DNA from: Melampsora larici-populina 98AG31
Taxonomy: Eukaryota > Basidiomycota > Pucciniomycetes > Pucciniales > Melampsoraceae
Reading direction: 5' to 3'
DNA length: 64,000 bases
Assembly (NCBI RefSeq): GCF_000204055.1
Contig: NW_006768787.1
Location: 1,013,095-1,077,094, forward strand
Position numbers and translations under genes: made by a program. The number at the start of each line of letters is the position of its first letter. Position 1 is the first letter of the stretch. The notes under the pieces are model-generated. The model saw nothing but the letters and a program-made list of their open reading frames with translations, was not told the DNA's origin and searched no databases. This document shows, piece after piece, positions 22,458-33,454 of this stretch.

Positions 22458-23420
22458 TCAAGCTTGAACTTCGGGTTTCTGAGCTGGAATAGGAATTTCC
22501 GAGTTTGTGTTAGGAGCCATATGATCTAAACCAAACTTGACAGCCTCTGCACCTTTCTTAACATTAACTTTAGTAAAATTCACAAAGTCAATTTCTTGTA
22601 AAGCTGGAGTTAATGCTCGATTCACTTCAGATGCATTTGGTAATCGACCACCAGCAGCTCTTTGTTCACAGAACATGTGAATAGTTTCTAATAAGGCAGT
22701 TGCAATTTGTTGGGAAGATCTTGGAAAAGTTAGCTTGTTCAAGGCGGATTTAGGAGCCTTTGACGCGCTGAGTAAGATTAAAAGAATTATTAGAAAAATG
22801 ATCAACGAGATTTTGGAAGACGAAATGATGACTTACCGATTCTCGCCGGTTTCACCTTCAGCAAGTTTACGATCAGCAAGAGCGTCAATAGAGTTCTTGA
22901 TAGCTTGGGCCATTTTGAAAAAGTATCTATCATCTGCAGTTTCAAGTGCTTCATCGACTGCTTTTGTCATTTCTTCTTGAGTTGGAAATTCGACTCCTGC
23001 CTCCATGTCAGCTGAAAACTTGGCAATTGAGCTGACAAGACCAGCTGAGACTCGTTGCATCATAGCAGGAGAGAGTCCTAATTGAGGAACGCCCGATTGG
23101 CGAGCAGGACTACAAGGGATCAATTAGTTTTTTGCTTAAGTCAGAACATGAGGAGAGTTGGAGAAGCCTTACCCTGATTGACCCTGAGTAGAATCGTCAT
23201 TGGCACCGCCAGCGTTCAAAGATCGACGAACAAGTGTTCTATGAACGTCAAAGCACCCATTAAAAAAGACCACTTCGGAGTTCAAAAAGAGGATGGAAGC
23301 TTACCTGACAAATCTGGAAGCTTCGGCAACGGGAGATGCAGAGACAGAGTTTGTGACACTGGAATCGAGGACAAACAAAAGGGCGACGGAGGTGGCAACA
23401 AAACCGTAATTGATACGCAT
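22458..23420 (-). CDS. Predicted secreted protein of unknown function
   Basis: Four exons on the minus strand (23420-23305, 23238-23173, 23109-22837, 22767-22458) total 765 nt, 254 residues plus stop, with all junctions GT-AG and in phase. The N-terminus MRINYGFVATSVALLFVLDS with the following VTNSVSASP is a good signal peptide. A basic site LVRRSLNAGG (about residue 43) could be a Kex2-type cleavage point. The rest is alanine-rich, mostly helical-looking and poor in cysteine (one, in the last exon), with two similar segments around AKFSADMEAGVEFPTQEEMT and MFCEQRAAGGRLPNASEVNR. Each of these segments ends in a run near a KA or RA alanine-leucine block (AVDEAL, ALTPAL), which suggests an internal duplication. 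I recognise no family. Secretion is inferred. It could be a candidate effector or a cell-surface protein. Confidence 0.78.
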
Positions 23421-24979
23421 ATTGATATGTAAGAGTTAAAGGAGGTATTATTTGGCGAAGGTGACGAAGGCTCAACTAAAGATAAGAGTAAATGATAATT
23501 GATTGATATAAAAACAAACTAAAAACAAAGATAATGAGATTTGTACAATTTATTTGCAGGGATAAGAAGATTGGAGGGTGATTGATGTGAACTGATGATA
23601 TGAACGGATGAAGAATCAGAGAATGGTGAAGAAAACCTTTGGTTTTATAGCTGGAGACTTCAGCCTCGACCAAAACATGACATTACTAGCTGAAAGGTTT
23701 GACCACGCCCATCGTGGTGATCATGACTTTGCCTCTCCAGCTACGCATATTGATTACACTATTTCTTCAATTTCGTTGTCTTTTGTCAGCCCAGCTGAAC
23801 AACTCCAAAGCCTTTCTGTAGACGCAACCACGGCACAAGCGCAGCTTCAGGCGAACATGACGAGCGTGTCAGATTGACATGAGTTCATGAATTAGCTTTT
23901 TGTTTCCCTAAGCTTAACTTTTTCGAGAGCGGACGTGGCCCGGCCGCGTCGGAAGAGGGGGTTATTGCAGCTTATTGATGCGGCCAGGCAAGAGGGACAT
24001 TGTTCAATTATACTCTAAGAACCATACGAGAAGAATCTTGGTATCATCGACCTCATCTCTAGTGATTCATATTTATTGCACACAACTTCTTCAAGGAAAC
24101 CCTTTCAATTACAATTCATTGCTCAGGATCAAATTCCAATGCCTTGCCCTTGCCAAAGAAAGCAAGCAAGTTTATGCACAAAATGCTAAAAATGAAGTAT
24201 GTTCAACTTAGGTCTCGCCGCGTAAAAGGGTGTGATTTGATGATTTAGCAGGATATGAGTTGTACTACATGCATGGTCAAATATGCTTGGAATGAGTATA
24301 TATGTGACCTGACTAAGCTGAAGTCATTGTCAGAAGGTTTTGTAATGAGTTCTTCGAGTATTGGTGACTCGTGAGCGCTTACGCCACAGGTTCCCCGAAG
24401 CAAAGTACTCTGAAAGAAAAGTTCTTGCTGATCAAGACCAGGAATAAAAGATGCATGTATGGGGAATTAACAAGGCCACAGTTATCAATAAAGGCAAGTG
24501 TTTAAAAAAACTTCAAATCACTTGATTCGCCGTACCAGTGCCACTCGCAATGCCAATGATACGAGGCCATGTAGGAGTGATCATAGACATCACTTTATCG
24601 TCCTTGATCTATCACATTTGATGCAGCCAAAGTAAAAGTGATTGCTCAAATAACTTGATGATGGGTTTGATTAGATTCAAGTCTGAAGTATTGAATCCCA
24701 TCTACACCCATCACATCAAGAACCATTGAATTCTGAGAGTTTTGATCAGTCTGATTCATAGGATTTGATGCACATAGTGACAAAGAATTGTAAAATGCCA
24801 TGTAAAGGAATAAAAGCAGCTAGCAGGACAAGATATGTTTGAAACTCCAACAGTGAAAAAGTAAGTTTAAGTGATCACCTTCACATGTGAAGGATCAAAT
24901 GAAGAGTTACAGAATACAGAATACCCAAAGATGATCAACATTGAATATTAATACAAAAGAACGGATAAAAGAAAAGATT
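23421..24979. other. Stretch without recognised genes
   Basis: Upstream of the secreted-protein gene and downstream of MGM101. An 89-codon plus-strand frame at 23608-23877 has no recognisable domain. It overlaps the probable promoter side of the minus-strand gene and is not called. Confidence 0.4.
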
Positions 24980-26149
24980 CTATTTTCCAGGTGGTAATCG
25001 AGGAGTCCAACTCTCTGATCGTTTTTTCTTCCATAACCCTTTCCTATGAATTCCAAAATCAAGTGAACAGAGATATCAATACACACCAAAAGAAAACCTT
25101 TATGAAACCCAAGTTTGGTTGAAAAAAAATCAAAAAATAAACTTACTTTTTTCCACCTGCTCCAAGATTCCATTCCACAGTTGAAAATTTACTTTTCCAC
25201 CAATTCACATAATTAGGATCCCAAAGTTCACTTGCTACACCTAAATCTTTACAACATCTCATCAGTGCATTTGATTTACAACCTTCAGTAGCCGTCGGAA
25301 TACTATCGACCCCATTAAAATAATCTTGTTCTCCTCGAGTGATCGAAACTAATCTACCTAAACAGATCAATCCATACTCTCTAGATACATTTCGGGTTGT
25401 AACATGAGATGATCTGAGTTTGAATCAAGCCGATTAGATCAGTCAAGATTGAAGTGATAGTTATAAAACATTGAAGTGGACAAACCCTCTAGGTGCAAGT
25501 CCCCATCCACCCGGACCAAATGCTTCATTCAAGATACGGCGATATTTGATTTCGGGAAGATAAATCACACCATCTGAGCAAAAAAGCAATGAATCGGTAA
25601 GTTTCAAAGAATTAAGCTTCATGATCTCAAAAGGCTTTACACACCTGGTTTGATCTCTACATCATGTGGATCGAGAGGGGCCATGAGAATATCAGAAACG
25701 TCTTTAGGAAAGGGTTGTTGACTTAATCCACTGAAGCTATGACTCCAATTGATAGTAGCATCGTCCAATTCCGGTAAAGGTTCGTTCGATATCCCATTAT
25801 TCGAGTCAGCCAGAGAAGTAGGCTTGGTAGGCGTAGAAGGGATCGGATGAAGATCTGCAGCCGAAGTAGCAGGATGAGACTCGATTGCAGCAGATTGACC
25901 AGGTGAAGCAGTGGTAGCTGATAATGGAATTGAAGTTGAAGCTGAATTTGAAGCTGAATTCCTTGATATCTTGGATAGATTTTGATTAGATGGAGTTCGG
26001 ATCACACGATCGAAAGCGGCGAATGGATCAGGTGAGAGAGTTGAAGATAGTCTACATGATGGTGTAGGTCTAGTCGCTAGAATATGAATAGAAGATGAAG
26101 CTTTGATTTGAGATAACCATTTAATTGAAACTAATCTTGGTGAAGCCAT
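24980..26149 (-). CDS. MGM101: Mitochondrial genome maintenance protein MGM101
   Basis: The first exon starts at ATG 26149 with a serine- and arginine-rich, mitochondrial-presequence-like N-terminus and a long low-complexity linker to about residue 165. Later exons give the conserved core: [20 protein letters not shown] and [10 protein letters not shown], then [39 protein letters not shown] and [20 protein letters not shown], then ELWDP. The last exon ends [19 protein letters not shown]. Introns are GT-AG and in phase. MGM101 is a Rad52-like single-strand annealing protein of mitochondrial nucleoids, needed for mtDNA repair and maintenance in yeast. The cysteine-bearing [13 protein letters not shown] block is strictly family-typical. 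The core is full length; only the linker is unusual. Confidence 0.96.
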
Positions 26150-26920
26150 GATGGTAAAGAAGTTGATTGATGATTGAGAAATGCCAATCAGAATTCCATC
26201 AAAAGGTTTTCACCTTGTGAATTTAGAATCATCCAAATTTTAAGTATTCTTTCTCAAATCTTACACCAAAAAAAACACCCTAGCCAAAACTAATGTCTTA
26301 CAGAAAACGTTCCCAAGCTTCAATACCGGGTTTGACTTCTCTCAAAGTTCTCTGCCTTGAAACTGGAAGGAAGCAATCGAGCATACAAAACAATTCAAGT
26401 ATTTGTGAAAGGAAAGGAAAGGAAACGAGATGCCTCAAATGAAAGATGTTCTCATCCACAATTTGCTTCAATTCACAGTCTCTGCATTTGACCATTGAAT
26501 TGTTATCTTATATTCTCAAGGCTTGATCATGTCAAGGGTCCAGCTTCATTTGCTCAAGTTGAAAATCAGCCAATAATCTGCCGGGCTTGAAAGTAAAATC
26601 TTAGGAAGATATTTCTGCTAAAATGAAGTCATTTGTGAAGGATTTCGGTACTCGTTGATCTAAGTTACGGCGCAAAGTCCCAAGATCACAGATGAGAGAA
26701 GCTAACAAGGGTTCAAGATCAAAACAACAAGGTGATAAAGCCTAAAAAGATCAAGAGATGACTAGAAATAATAATACAAATCAGATAAGATGATCTTTAA
26801 CTATTACATCAAGGTAGTCTTCATTCAAATCAAATTCCTTGTACACATCTTTAAGTGAAAAAAATCCACACAAAAGAAATCGTATAATGCAAAAAAACTT
26901 TATAAAAAATGTTCAATAAC
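26150..26920. other. Intergenic stretch between MGM101 and a small gene
   Basis: A 65-codon minus-strand frame (26495-26298) contains a plausible short intron, but no domain was recognised and it lies directly upstream of MGM101. Not called as a gene. Confidence 0.4.
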
Positions 26921-27199
26921 CTAACGAAAATAAAGAAAACTAAACCCAAAACTAAGAATTAAAAAAATCAAAAACCAAGCCAAGAATTGTTTTTTATTTT
27001 GATTTCGATTCGAACTTTCTTGAATCGATTGGTATTCTTCATCATCATCATCAATTTTAATTTCAATCCTATCTTCATCTTCTTCATCATGAATCGGTAA
27101 AGGTTTTGAAAAGTTTGATTTCTTGATGATAGGTTGAGTTTGTGAATTAGATTTTAAATCGGTTAATTGATGGTATTGATCTGCATAAGGTGGTAACAT
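26921..27199 (-). CDS. Small tail-anchored membrane protein, hypothetical
   Basis: A single 92-codon frame with an A-rich context before the ATG at 27199. The N-terminal two thirds are hydrophilic, with an acidic block (HDEEDEDRIEIKIDDDDEEY). The last 22 residues, after a basic NQNKK, form one hydrophobic helix (FLAWFLIFLILSFGFSFLYF) and end in Arg. This is the pattern of a tail-anchored protein of the ER or mitochondrial outer membrane. No family was recognised. A chance frame in AT-rich DNA cannot be ruled out, but the acidic-to-basic-to-helix order is ordered enough to list. Confidence 0.4.
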   Translation of the reverse strand: MLPPYADQYHQLTDLKSNSQTQPIIKKSNFSKPLPIHDEEDEDRIEIKIDDDDEEYQSIQESSNRNQNKKQFLAWFLIFLILSFGFSFLYFR

Positions 27200-27998
27200 T
27201 TTCTTTGGTTTAAATCGAAGGAATTCGTTTCGTTCGGATTGATGGATGAATATACCTAGTTGATTTCTTGGAATTCGAATTGAAAGGTTTCAAAGTTTTT
27301 ATGTTTCTTTAGTGATTTTAATCTTCAAGTCGATGCCAACCATTTCTGAATCTTCATGCTGATGATTTAAAGGGTCCATATGAATCTGATGGCTCGTGTT
27401 TCTTCCAGCCACAATCTGATTGCCATCCCTGAGCGGGAGGCGGTCCTCTCGCGGATTTCGATCCGCTGTCGGATCGGGTTTTGGTCACCCAAGTGTTGGA
27501 TGCAAGTTGATTTGAGAAAAATGCTCACTTCAAAATTCGGATTCTCTTCAATCTTGCAAACATTTCAAACCCACTCAAGCATCCATTTCATCAAACAGAC
27601 ACTCATTCTTGTCATATGTTGTACCTGATCTAAGCTCACTCATGCAACAACTTGCGGCCCTCAAGTAGCGCACCGCTTGATCAAACAAACCAGTCTCAGT
27701 GGCATTTGATTGATCCTTTTTTAAATCTTCTATATGCCTTTTCTAGATTGGCTTTATTTCAAAGAATTCAGATTTGCTTTTTTAAATGCTTGAGAGAAGA
27801 GTTAAAGAATCATCAAAAGACATAACCCAAAGATACCAGTAATATGTGGTACATACATTTTTTTAAAAGAAAGAGTTTCCAATTTTACCATTATACAATT
27901 TTTAAATTCCGAGTATTTCCACACATTTGATTTTTCATTCTTATTGTTCAGTTTGCTTTTTGATAAGAACAAGTTATAATATCCAAGATAATAACAGA
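27200..27998. other. Stretch without recognised genes
   Basis: Contains a GC-richer patch at about 27425-27490 with short complementary runs. I checked it as a possible tRNA and found no cloverleaf. Confidence 0.35.
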
Positions 27999-28112
27999 CC
28001 ACAGTGCCCGTGGTGAGGGCCCCCGACGTCTGGGGCTCCAGCAAGGACAAAGGCTTGCCTTTGAACTCTTGAAGGCCTCCGACGTCGGGGGCGTCATTCA
28101 CGGGCACTGTGG
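27999..28112. mobile_element. GC-rich 114-bp MITE-like hairpin element
   Basis: Begins CCACAGTGCCCGTG and ends CACGGGCACTGTGG. The inverted repeats continue inward to GCCCCCGACGTC on both sides, about 32 bp with a few mismatches. The inside holds a further small palindrome (AAAGGC..GCCTTT). The element is strongly GC-rich within AT-rich flanks. No convincing target-site duplication was found. Confidence 0.75.
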
Positions 28113-28253
28113 ACTAGTTTGATTTGCAAGAAGATTATGATTCAATGGTTCTAGAAGGATAAAAAAAAGTTTCAAGTCAGAATGATTGATGGATAAAGAA
28201 AATATAAAAAAGAAAAGAAAAAAAGAAACAAGAACTCAACACTTGTATCAGAT

Positions 28254-29408
28254 TCATAGATGTGATTTTTTAACATACTGAATCAAGATATTTTTACGTT
28301 GACAAACCATGCCAAATTCAGATTCTAATTTTTTTCTAATCCTTGAAACATCAAAACCAGCACCACCGTGACCCAACAAAACGATTTTTTTTAAATTTTC
28401 ATTAGGTGTAAACAAACTTGTATCAAAATATTCATCAAATGGTAAATAATCAATTTGTAAAAGACCACAAGTTTCAAAGATTGGTTTATTTAAATGTTCA
28501 AGTGAATGATTAGATTGAGCTTTAAATTTAATTTCTTTTAACTTTGGCATCTTGATCATTAATTCTTCTTCCGTTAAATTCATATTACAAATTTCGAGTG
28601 ATTCTAATTGATTTGAAAGTGTTATGAGTAATGGTTTTAGTTTTCCTATTGTGAAAGGTCCTTCGATTGATAAAGATTTCAATGTAGGTTTAAATGATCC
28701 GATCAAATAATTCAATAATTTACTATCAACTTGACTATCGAATTGAAAATGAAAAACCGATGGAAATTGATACCCTAAATCTTTTGAAACGTTTTCTTCT
28801 ATAAGATATAAATAATTTTGAAGTTGTAATGAACCTAAATTAGAGAATGAAGCAATAGAATGAAGTAAACTTTTTGTAATTTGATGGCATTGAAGACTTA
28901 TATCACTAGAATTTGATGAAAATGATAAACTTGTTAAATTCTTCATTCTTTTGAAACTATTGATACATTCTTTTGGAATTTCTTCATATGAATTAAATTG
29001 AACCTTTAAACCAATTAACTGTTCACCAATTAATCCTAAAATCATAGCTAATTCTTTAAAATTCATCTTTTTATTCATGTTTCGATGAGATTGATTTCCT
29101 TGAACTCTATCATCAATGTTTCCAATCGAAAGTTCATAAATCGTAGGTTGTTGCAAACCATCTAAATTACTATACCATTCTATAAATCCATGTAATTGAT
29201 TTGATCCTAAGATCCTAATTCTAGAAAATGTTTGGTTTCGCAAAAATTGATCCCATTGAAAACAAACTAATCTAAATCGATTTCCATCATAACAATCTTT
29301 CATTTGTTGACCATTGGCATTGATCTTCAATCTTTCTTCTTCAAGTTCTACTTCTATTGTCAAATCAATAATAATCAAAAGGATTTCAGGCGGTAGTAAA
29401 GAGATCAT
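28254..29408 (-). CDS. F-box-like protein with leucine-rich repeats
   Basis: One uninterrupted 384-codon frame starts at ATG 29408. The N-terminus LLPPEILLIIIDL followed by RFRLVCFQWDQFL is an F-box-like pattern: LPxE, then a hydrophobic helix, then LVCKxW. The body has irregular leucine-rich stretches such as NLTSLSFSSNSSD, NLGSLQLQNYLYL, TLKSLSIEGPF and QLESLEICNMNL, consistent with F-box/LRR proteins, which recruit substrates to SCF ubiquitin ligases via Skp1. F-box-like proteins of this size, with low mutual similarity, are numerous in rust genomes. Substrate and partners are unknown. The gene has no intron and is AT-rich, like its flanks. Confidence 0.65.
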   Translation of the reverse strand: MISLLPPEILLIIIDLTIEVELEEERLKINANGQQMKDCYDGNRFRLVCFQWDQFLRNQTFSRIRILGSNQLHGFIEWYSNLDGLQQPTIYELSIGNIDDRVQGNQSHRNMNKKMNFKELAMILGLIGEQLIGLKVQFNSYEEIPKECINSFKRMKNLTSLSFSSNSSDISLQCHQITKSLLHSIASFSNLGSLQLQNYLYLIEENVSKDLGYQFPSVFHFQFDSQVDSKLLNYLIGSFKPTLKSLSIEGPFTIGKLKPLLITLSNQLESLEICNMNLTEEELMIKMPKLKEIKFKAQSNHSLEHLNKPIFETCGLLQIDYLPFDEYFDTSLFTPNENLKKIVLLGHGGAGFDVSRIRKKLESEFGMVCQRKNILIQYVKKSHL

Positions 29409-30674
29409 ATTCTCCTTGAAATGGAATTGAAAGTTTGACGAAAAGTTTTATAAGTTCAAATTGTTCATTGAGAAGAAGTACATTTTATGATAAGAATCGA
29501 AGAAATCAAATGAGTTGAGGTGGTTTGATTTTTTCGAAGAATTCAAGACCCCTCGTAATGTCATGAGAGAAGGGTCTTTGAGGGTAATTCACGTTGTTAG
29601 CGCCACGGGCAAATTCCTTATTGGTCAGTTCATCAGGTAGTTTACAATTTCTTGATCGTTTGGAATCCGAACCAAGAGTGAGTGATAAGAACCGGCCCAG
29701 TCTATCGGGGAATCTCAAAAACAATGACACCTTTCCCTACCACCTTTTCCGATAGCGAGATTTTTCATAGAAGAGTGCAGTCTCAGATAGGTGCAGACCA
29801 ATACAAGTCAGATCCACAGCGTCCATTTTACTATGGCACGTCGAAGTGCACACACGGAGAGGTTTGGGAAAAGAATGAAAAAAGTTTCAGGCAGTTTCTT
29901 TATCAGACTTCGGTGAAATTCCAGCACCCCTCTAATCTCAAGAAAGGATATCAGACTTCCTATGTCTAACAGTCTCACCACCTGAGGAACTCAAGAAGGG
30001 CTGTCTGTGCATGGTGCTAAAGATCATTTGAAGCTCGTATCCACTCTGTACGAGATATCTTTTGTGTGAGCACGTCGACCTGACACTTGAGTTTTTACAC
30101 TGTGATCACAGATGTCGAAAAGGCAGAGTTCTACTCCATATAGACAATATAATAAAGCTGTCAAGCTATCTTCGCTGTGTGAACCACATCGCTTCAAATG
30201 CCTATTGCAACTCATAGATGAGATCCCTCCATGAATCTATTTGCTTCCTTACAATCACTCAAAAACTCATCACGAACCCCATCCATTCATCTCTTTCAAT
30301 TTTCCATGTATCAAAACTAAAAACTCAAAACTCGATATCCAGACCCGACGAGCAAGAATATACAACTGCCATAAATATTTAAGTAGCTCGCGTGCTTTGT
30401 TTTTCATTCGATTGATGACTTCAAAACTAAAATTTCTTTTTAATTTTTCTTGAACTTGAAAAAATGTAATTTCTCAAACCCATCAAAACACCAAGCTATT
30501 TATTCAAAAAAAAGAAGTAGGTATAAAACCCATTGAGATTCTAAAAAAGTAGTAGAGAAAATGATCACAGGTTTTTTTTTTCTTTCATGAATTCACAACT
30601 GGTTTAGTTGGGTGTCCTATTTTTTTGTTTTCCAAAACACCAAACAAAAAAAATCAAATTTTCATCAGAAACAT
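29409..30674. other. Stretch without recognised genes
   Basis: Two frames (29506-29730 minus and 29682-29969 plus) overlap in part and show no domain. The right half is AT-rich 3' flank of the PDH gene. Confidence 0.4.
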
Positions 30675-32570
30675 TCAAAATTCAATTTGCTTTTTTGGAA
30701 ATCTTAAAAAAGTAGAAATCAATTCATCCTCACCGGCACATTCTTCAGCAGAGTAGTGATGAACTTCTTCTTTCTCTCGTCCTCTTAACCACCGAGGTGC
30801 AGTACCTTTGAAATAGACATCAGTCCACATATCCTAAAAAAACCATCCATTCCAATCAAATCTCACTCGAGTTAGTCAAACCATTTAAAAAAACAAATTC
30901 TAAGGTAGAATTCTTACCTTGGTTGGGTCAGGTTCAGGACTCTTCTTAGCTTCTTCAACAGCTTGATCGACTTCAATCTTAGCAGCCTTATCAATCTTTT
31001 TCAATTCAGCTTCTTCTACTACTCCAGCTTCCAAGATTCGATTCCTAAGACCAGAGATAGGATCATTGGTAGAACGCATATGTTGAATCTCTTCACGAGT
31101 TCGGTAAGTAGTACCTGGATCAGACATCGAATGTCCTCCATATCGATAAGTAATGAATTCTAAAAGCAATGGACCTTTTCCAGCGGTAGTCCATTCTTTA
31201 GCGTATTTGCAAGCATTATGAACGGATAAGACGTCCATTCCATTAACCTAAGATGTGGTAGCATCAGTATCATGTTCGCGATTCTGGACAACAAATTGAT
31301 GTCGATGAATAAAAAAGGGCGAATTCTTGAGGACAAACTGACCTGTAGTCCAGGAATTTGATCACCACGAGTAAAGTATTTGGTGTTGCTACTTGATCGA
31401 GCTGAACTAGTACCCATTCCATACAAGTTGTTCTCACACACAAACACAGCCGGCAAGTTCCAAAGTTTAGCCATGTTGAAGGCCTCAAAGACTTGACCTT
31501 GATTAGATGCTCCATCACCATACATGATAAAGGTAGCATATTTGTTATCTTGATCCAAGTACTTTTGTGCTAAGGCGAGACCGGCTCCAACTGGAACTTG
31601 AGCACCTACGATCCCGTTTCCCTAAACAGATACGGAAAACATTAAGGACGAGCTGAAAAGGAAAGATGAGGTGTTGAAGAAAGAACCAACTCCGAAAAAG
31701 GTTTTGGTGAAGATGTGCATAGAGCCACCTTTACCTGATGACATACCATCCTGTCGACCTGAGATAAGAATGCAGGAGATGATTAAAGCTTGTCAAGATC
31801 TATTCTTTCAAGAAACGATTTTGGCCTTGACATAGAGATCAAACTGACCTAAGAGTTCAGCAATGACACCCTTGATGGTTCCACCTCTGAGAACAGCAAA
31901 AGGATGGCATCGGTAAGCAGTAATAAGTTTATCTTCAGTTTCGACTGTTTTGAAAGACACAAATTTCAGTTTAAATTTGATTTGATCTGCCTAAAGTTTT
32001 ATAAGGAAAATGAATGAGATCCAACTAAACTGGCTGTCTCCATTCCAACACTAACGGCCTCTTGACCAATAGCAAGATGACAAAAACCTCTGATAAGCTT
32101 TTGTTTATAAAGCGCATCAGCTGCCATTTCCATTCTTCGCATGGTGACCATCAATCGATACATCTCTACTAATGCCGATTTAGTCATAGGTAATTCCAGT
32201 GAAGGTGGATCACATTTATAACTTTGATAGTATTCTATGATTAAAAAAGATCAAAGGAAGAAATGGTTTAGATTCCGATCAGGATTGGTATATAATCTTT
32301 GGGCATCAAGAGGTCATCAACTCAAGACGAACCTGGGTCTAAATTGATCGTAAAATGTTCCTCTGGATCGGATGGAACATTATCCTTGTTGATTTTTGAA
32401 GCATCAGTAGATGTTTGAATAGATCGAGTTTGATTTTGAATCAAGTTTGAAGTCAACACTCGTTGAGAATAGTTCCTCGAAGGAGTGATTTGAGATGAAG
32501 AGATCAGAGCAGGTATCCGTCGAGAAGTTAAGTTTGATAGCACACGACGAGATATAGAGCTGGATGACAT
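30675..32570 (-). CDS. PDA1: Pyruvate dehydrogenase E1 component subunit alpha
   Basis: The first exon (from ATG 32570) is a serine- and arginine-rich mitochondrial presequence. It is followed by a core reading [58 protein letters not shown] and [14 protein letters not shown]. The thiamine-diphosphate/Mg motif [15 protein letters not shown] comes next and runs on into the [13 protein letters not shown] block. [18 protein letters not shown] is the regulatory phospho-serine loop. The C-terminus includes [20 protein letters not shown]. At least six GT-AG introns separate these blocks. The enzyme decarboxylates pyruvate as the alpha2beta2 E1 of the matrix PDH complex. The 3' end is uncertain. Reading through gives a stop at 30675-30677, but a GTGAGG donor after EECA could lead to a different last exon. 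Confidence 0.95.
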
Positions 32571-33454
32571 TCTTGGTATCTTCCTTGGATGAGTTGAGAA
32601 TGGTAAAGTTAAAATTTATTCTGGATGGGGTTGTTGCCTATCAAGTGAAGTGTACTGTGTCCCACTATCTCTTCAATTCAATCCTCAATCCTGATTCACG
32701 GCACTTCTCGGGCTTTTACATACACTGAGAATACCGGGTACATCACACTATAAGCATTCATACCATTTACTTTTACAAAAAGACTTTTACTGAGTAAAAC
32801 TCAAACCAATCGATTGGGGTGGAATCTCAACATCTGCATCATCATCATTTGAACCATTCCATGATCACCCCTGAAGAAGAAGTTTCTCCGGTGCTCCCGT
32901 TGGATAGACCCGGGGAAGCATTTTGAAACCTTCCACCCACAAAACCTCTATGTATGATACCTTTTCGGCTTCAGATCAGCATATAGAAAGGTTCAGAAAT
33001 AAATTGAAAGTCGAATAAATGTGATCTTTGTCTGATGACTTGTATGGATGAACACATGAAAATACCCATCTCCATCCATGCCCACAAGTTCGTCACCAAA
33101 GTCCATGAATTGCAAAACAGATGATGGCAGAACACGTCAGCCTACACATCACATTAAACTGCAAACCATGAATATTACTACAAAAAAGATGGTTATTCGA
33201 TAATCTTACATTGCTTTGAAACAAAAAATGGCTTAATGTGACATGAAGAAAAGAAACTGTTACAAAAGAAACCAATCGAAAAAAAACTTCAATTCCAACT
33301 TGAAAAAACTTTTTTTCTTACAAATGAGATAATACGATTCTATATACACGAAGTTTAAAAAACCCCAAAGATTTCCATCCACTAAAGAAAAAAAAATACA
33401 AAAAATACGAAAAATTCAAACTACAAATCAATGAAATCAAATCAAACTCCAAAA
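32571..33454. other. Stretch without recognised genes
   Basis: Intergenic between the PDH E1 alpha promoter side and the 3' end of the DUF1776-like gene. The right part is A/T-rich with homopolymer runs. Nothing else was recognised. Confidence 0.4.

Noticed and set aside
23608..23877. 89-codon plus-strand frame upstream of the secreted-protein gene
   Set aside because: No domain; it overlaps the likely promoter of the minus-strand gene.
26298..26495. Frame resembling a piece of a MutS-like core
   Set aside because: The resemblance was to a few hydrophobic residues inside what looks like a short intron; no supporting neighbours.
27425..27490. Possible tRNA in a GC-rich patch
   Set aside because: No acceptor-stem pairing or T-loop consensus could be built.
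29506..29969. Overlapping frames on both strands sharing a PQRPF word
   Set aside because: No further similarity between them, and no domain.
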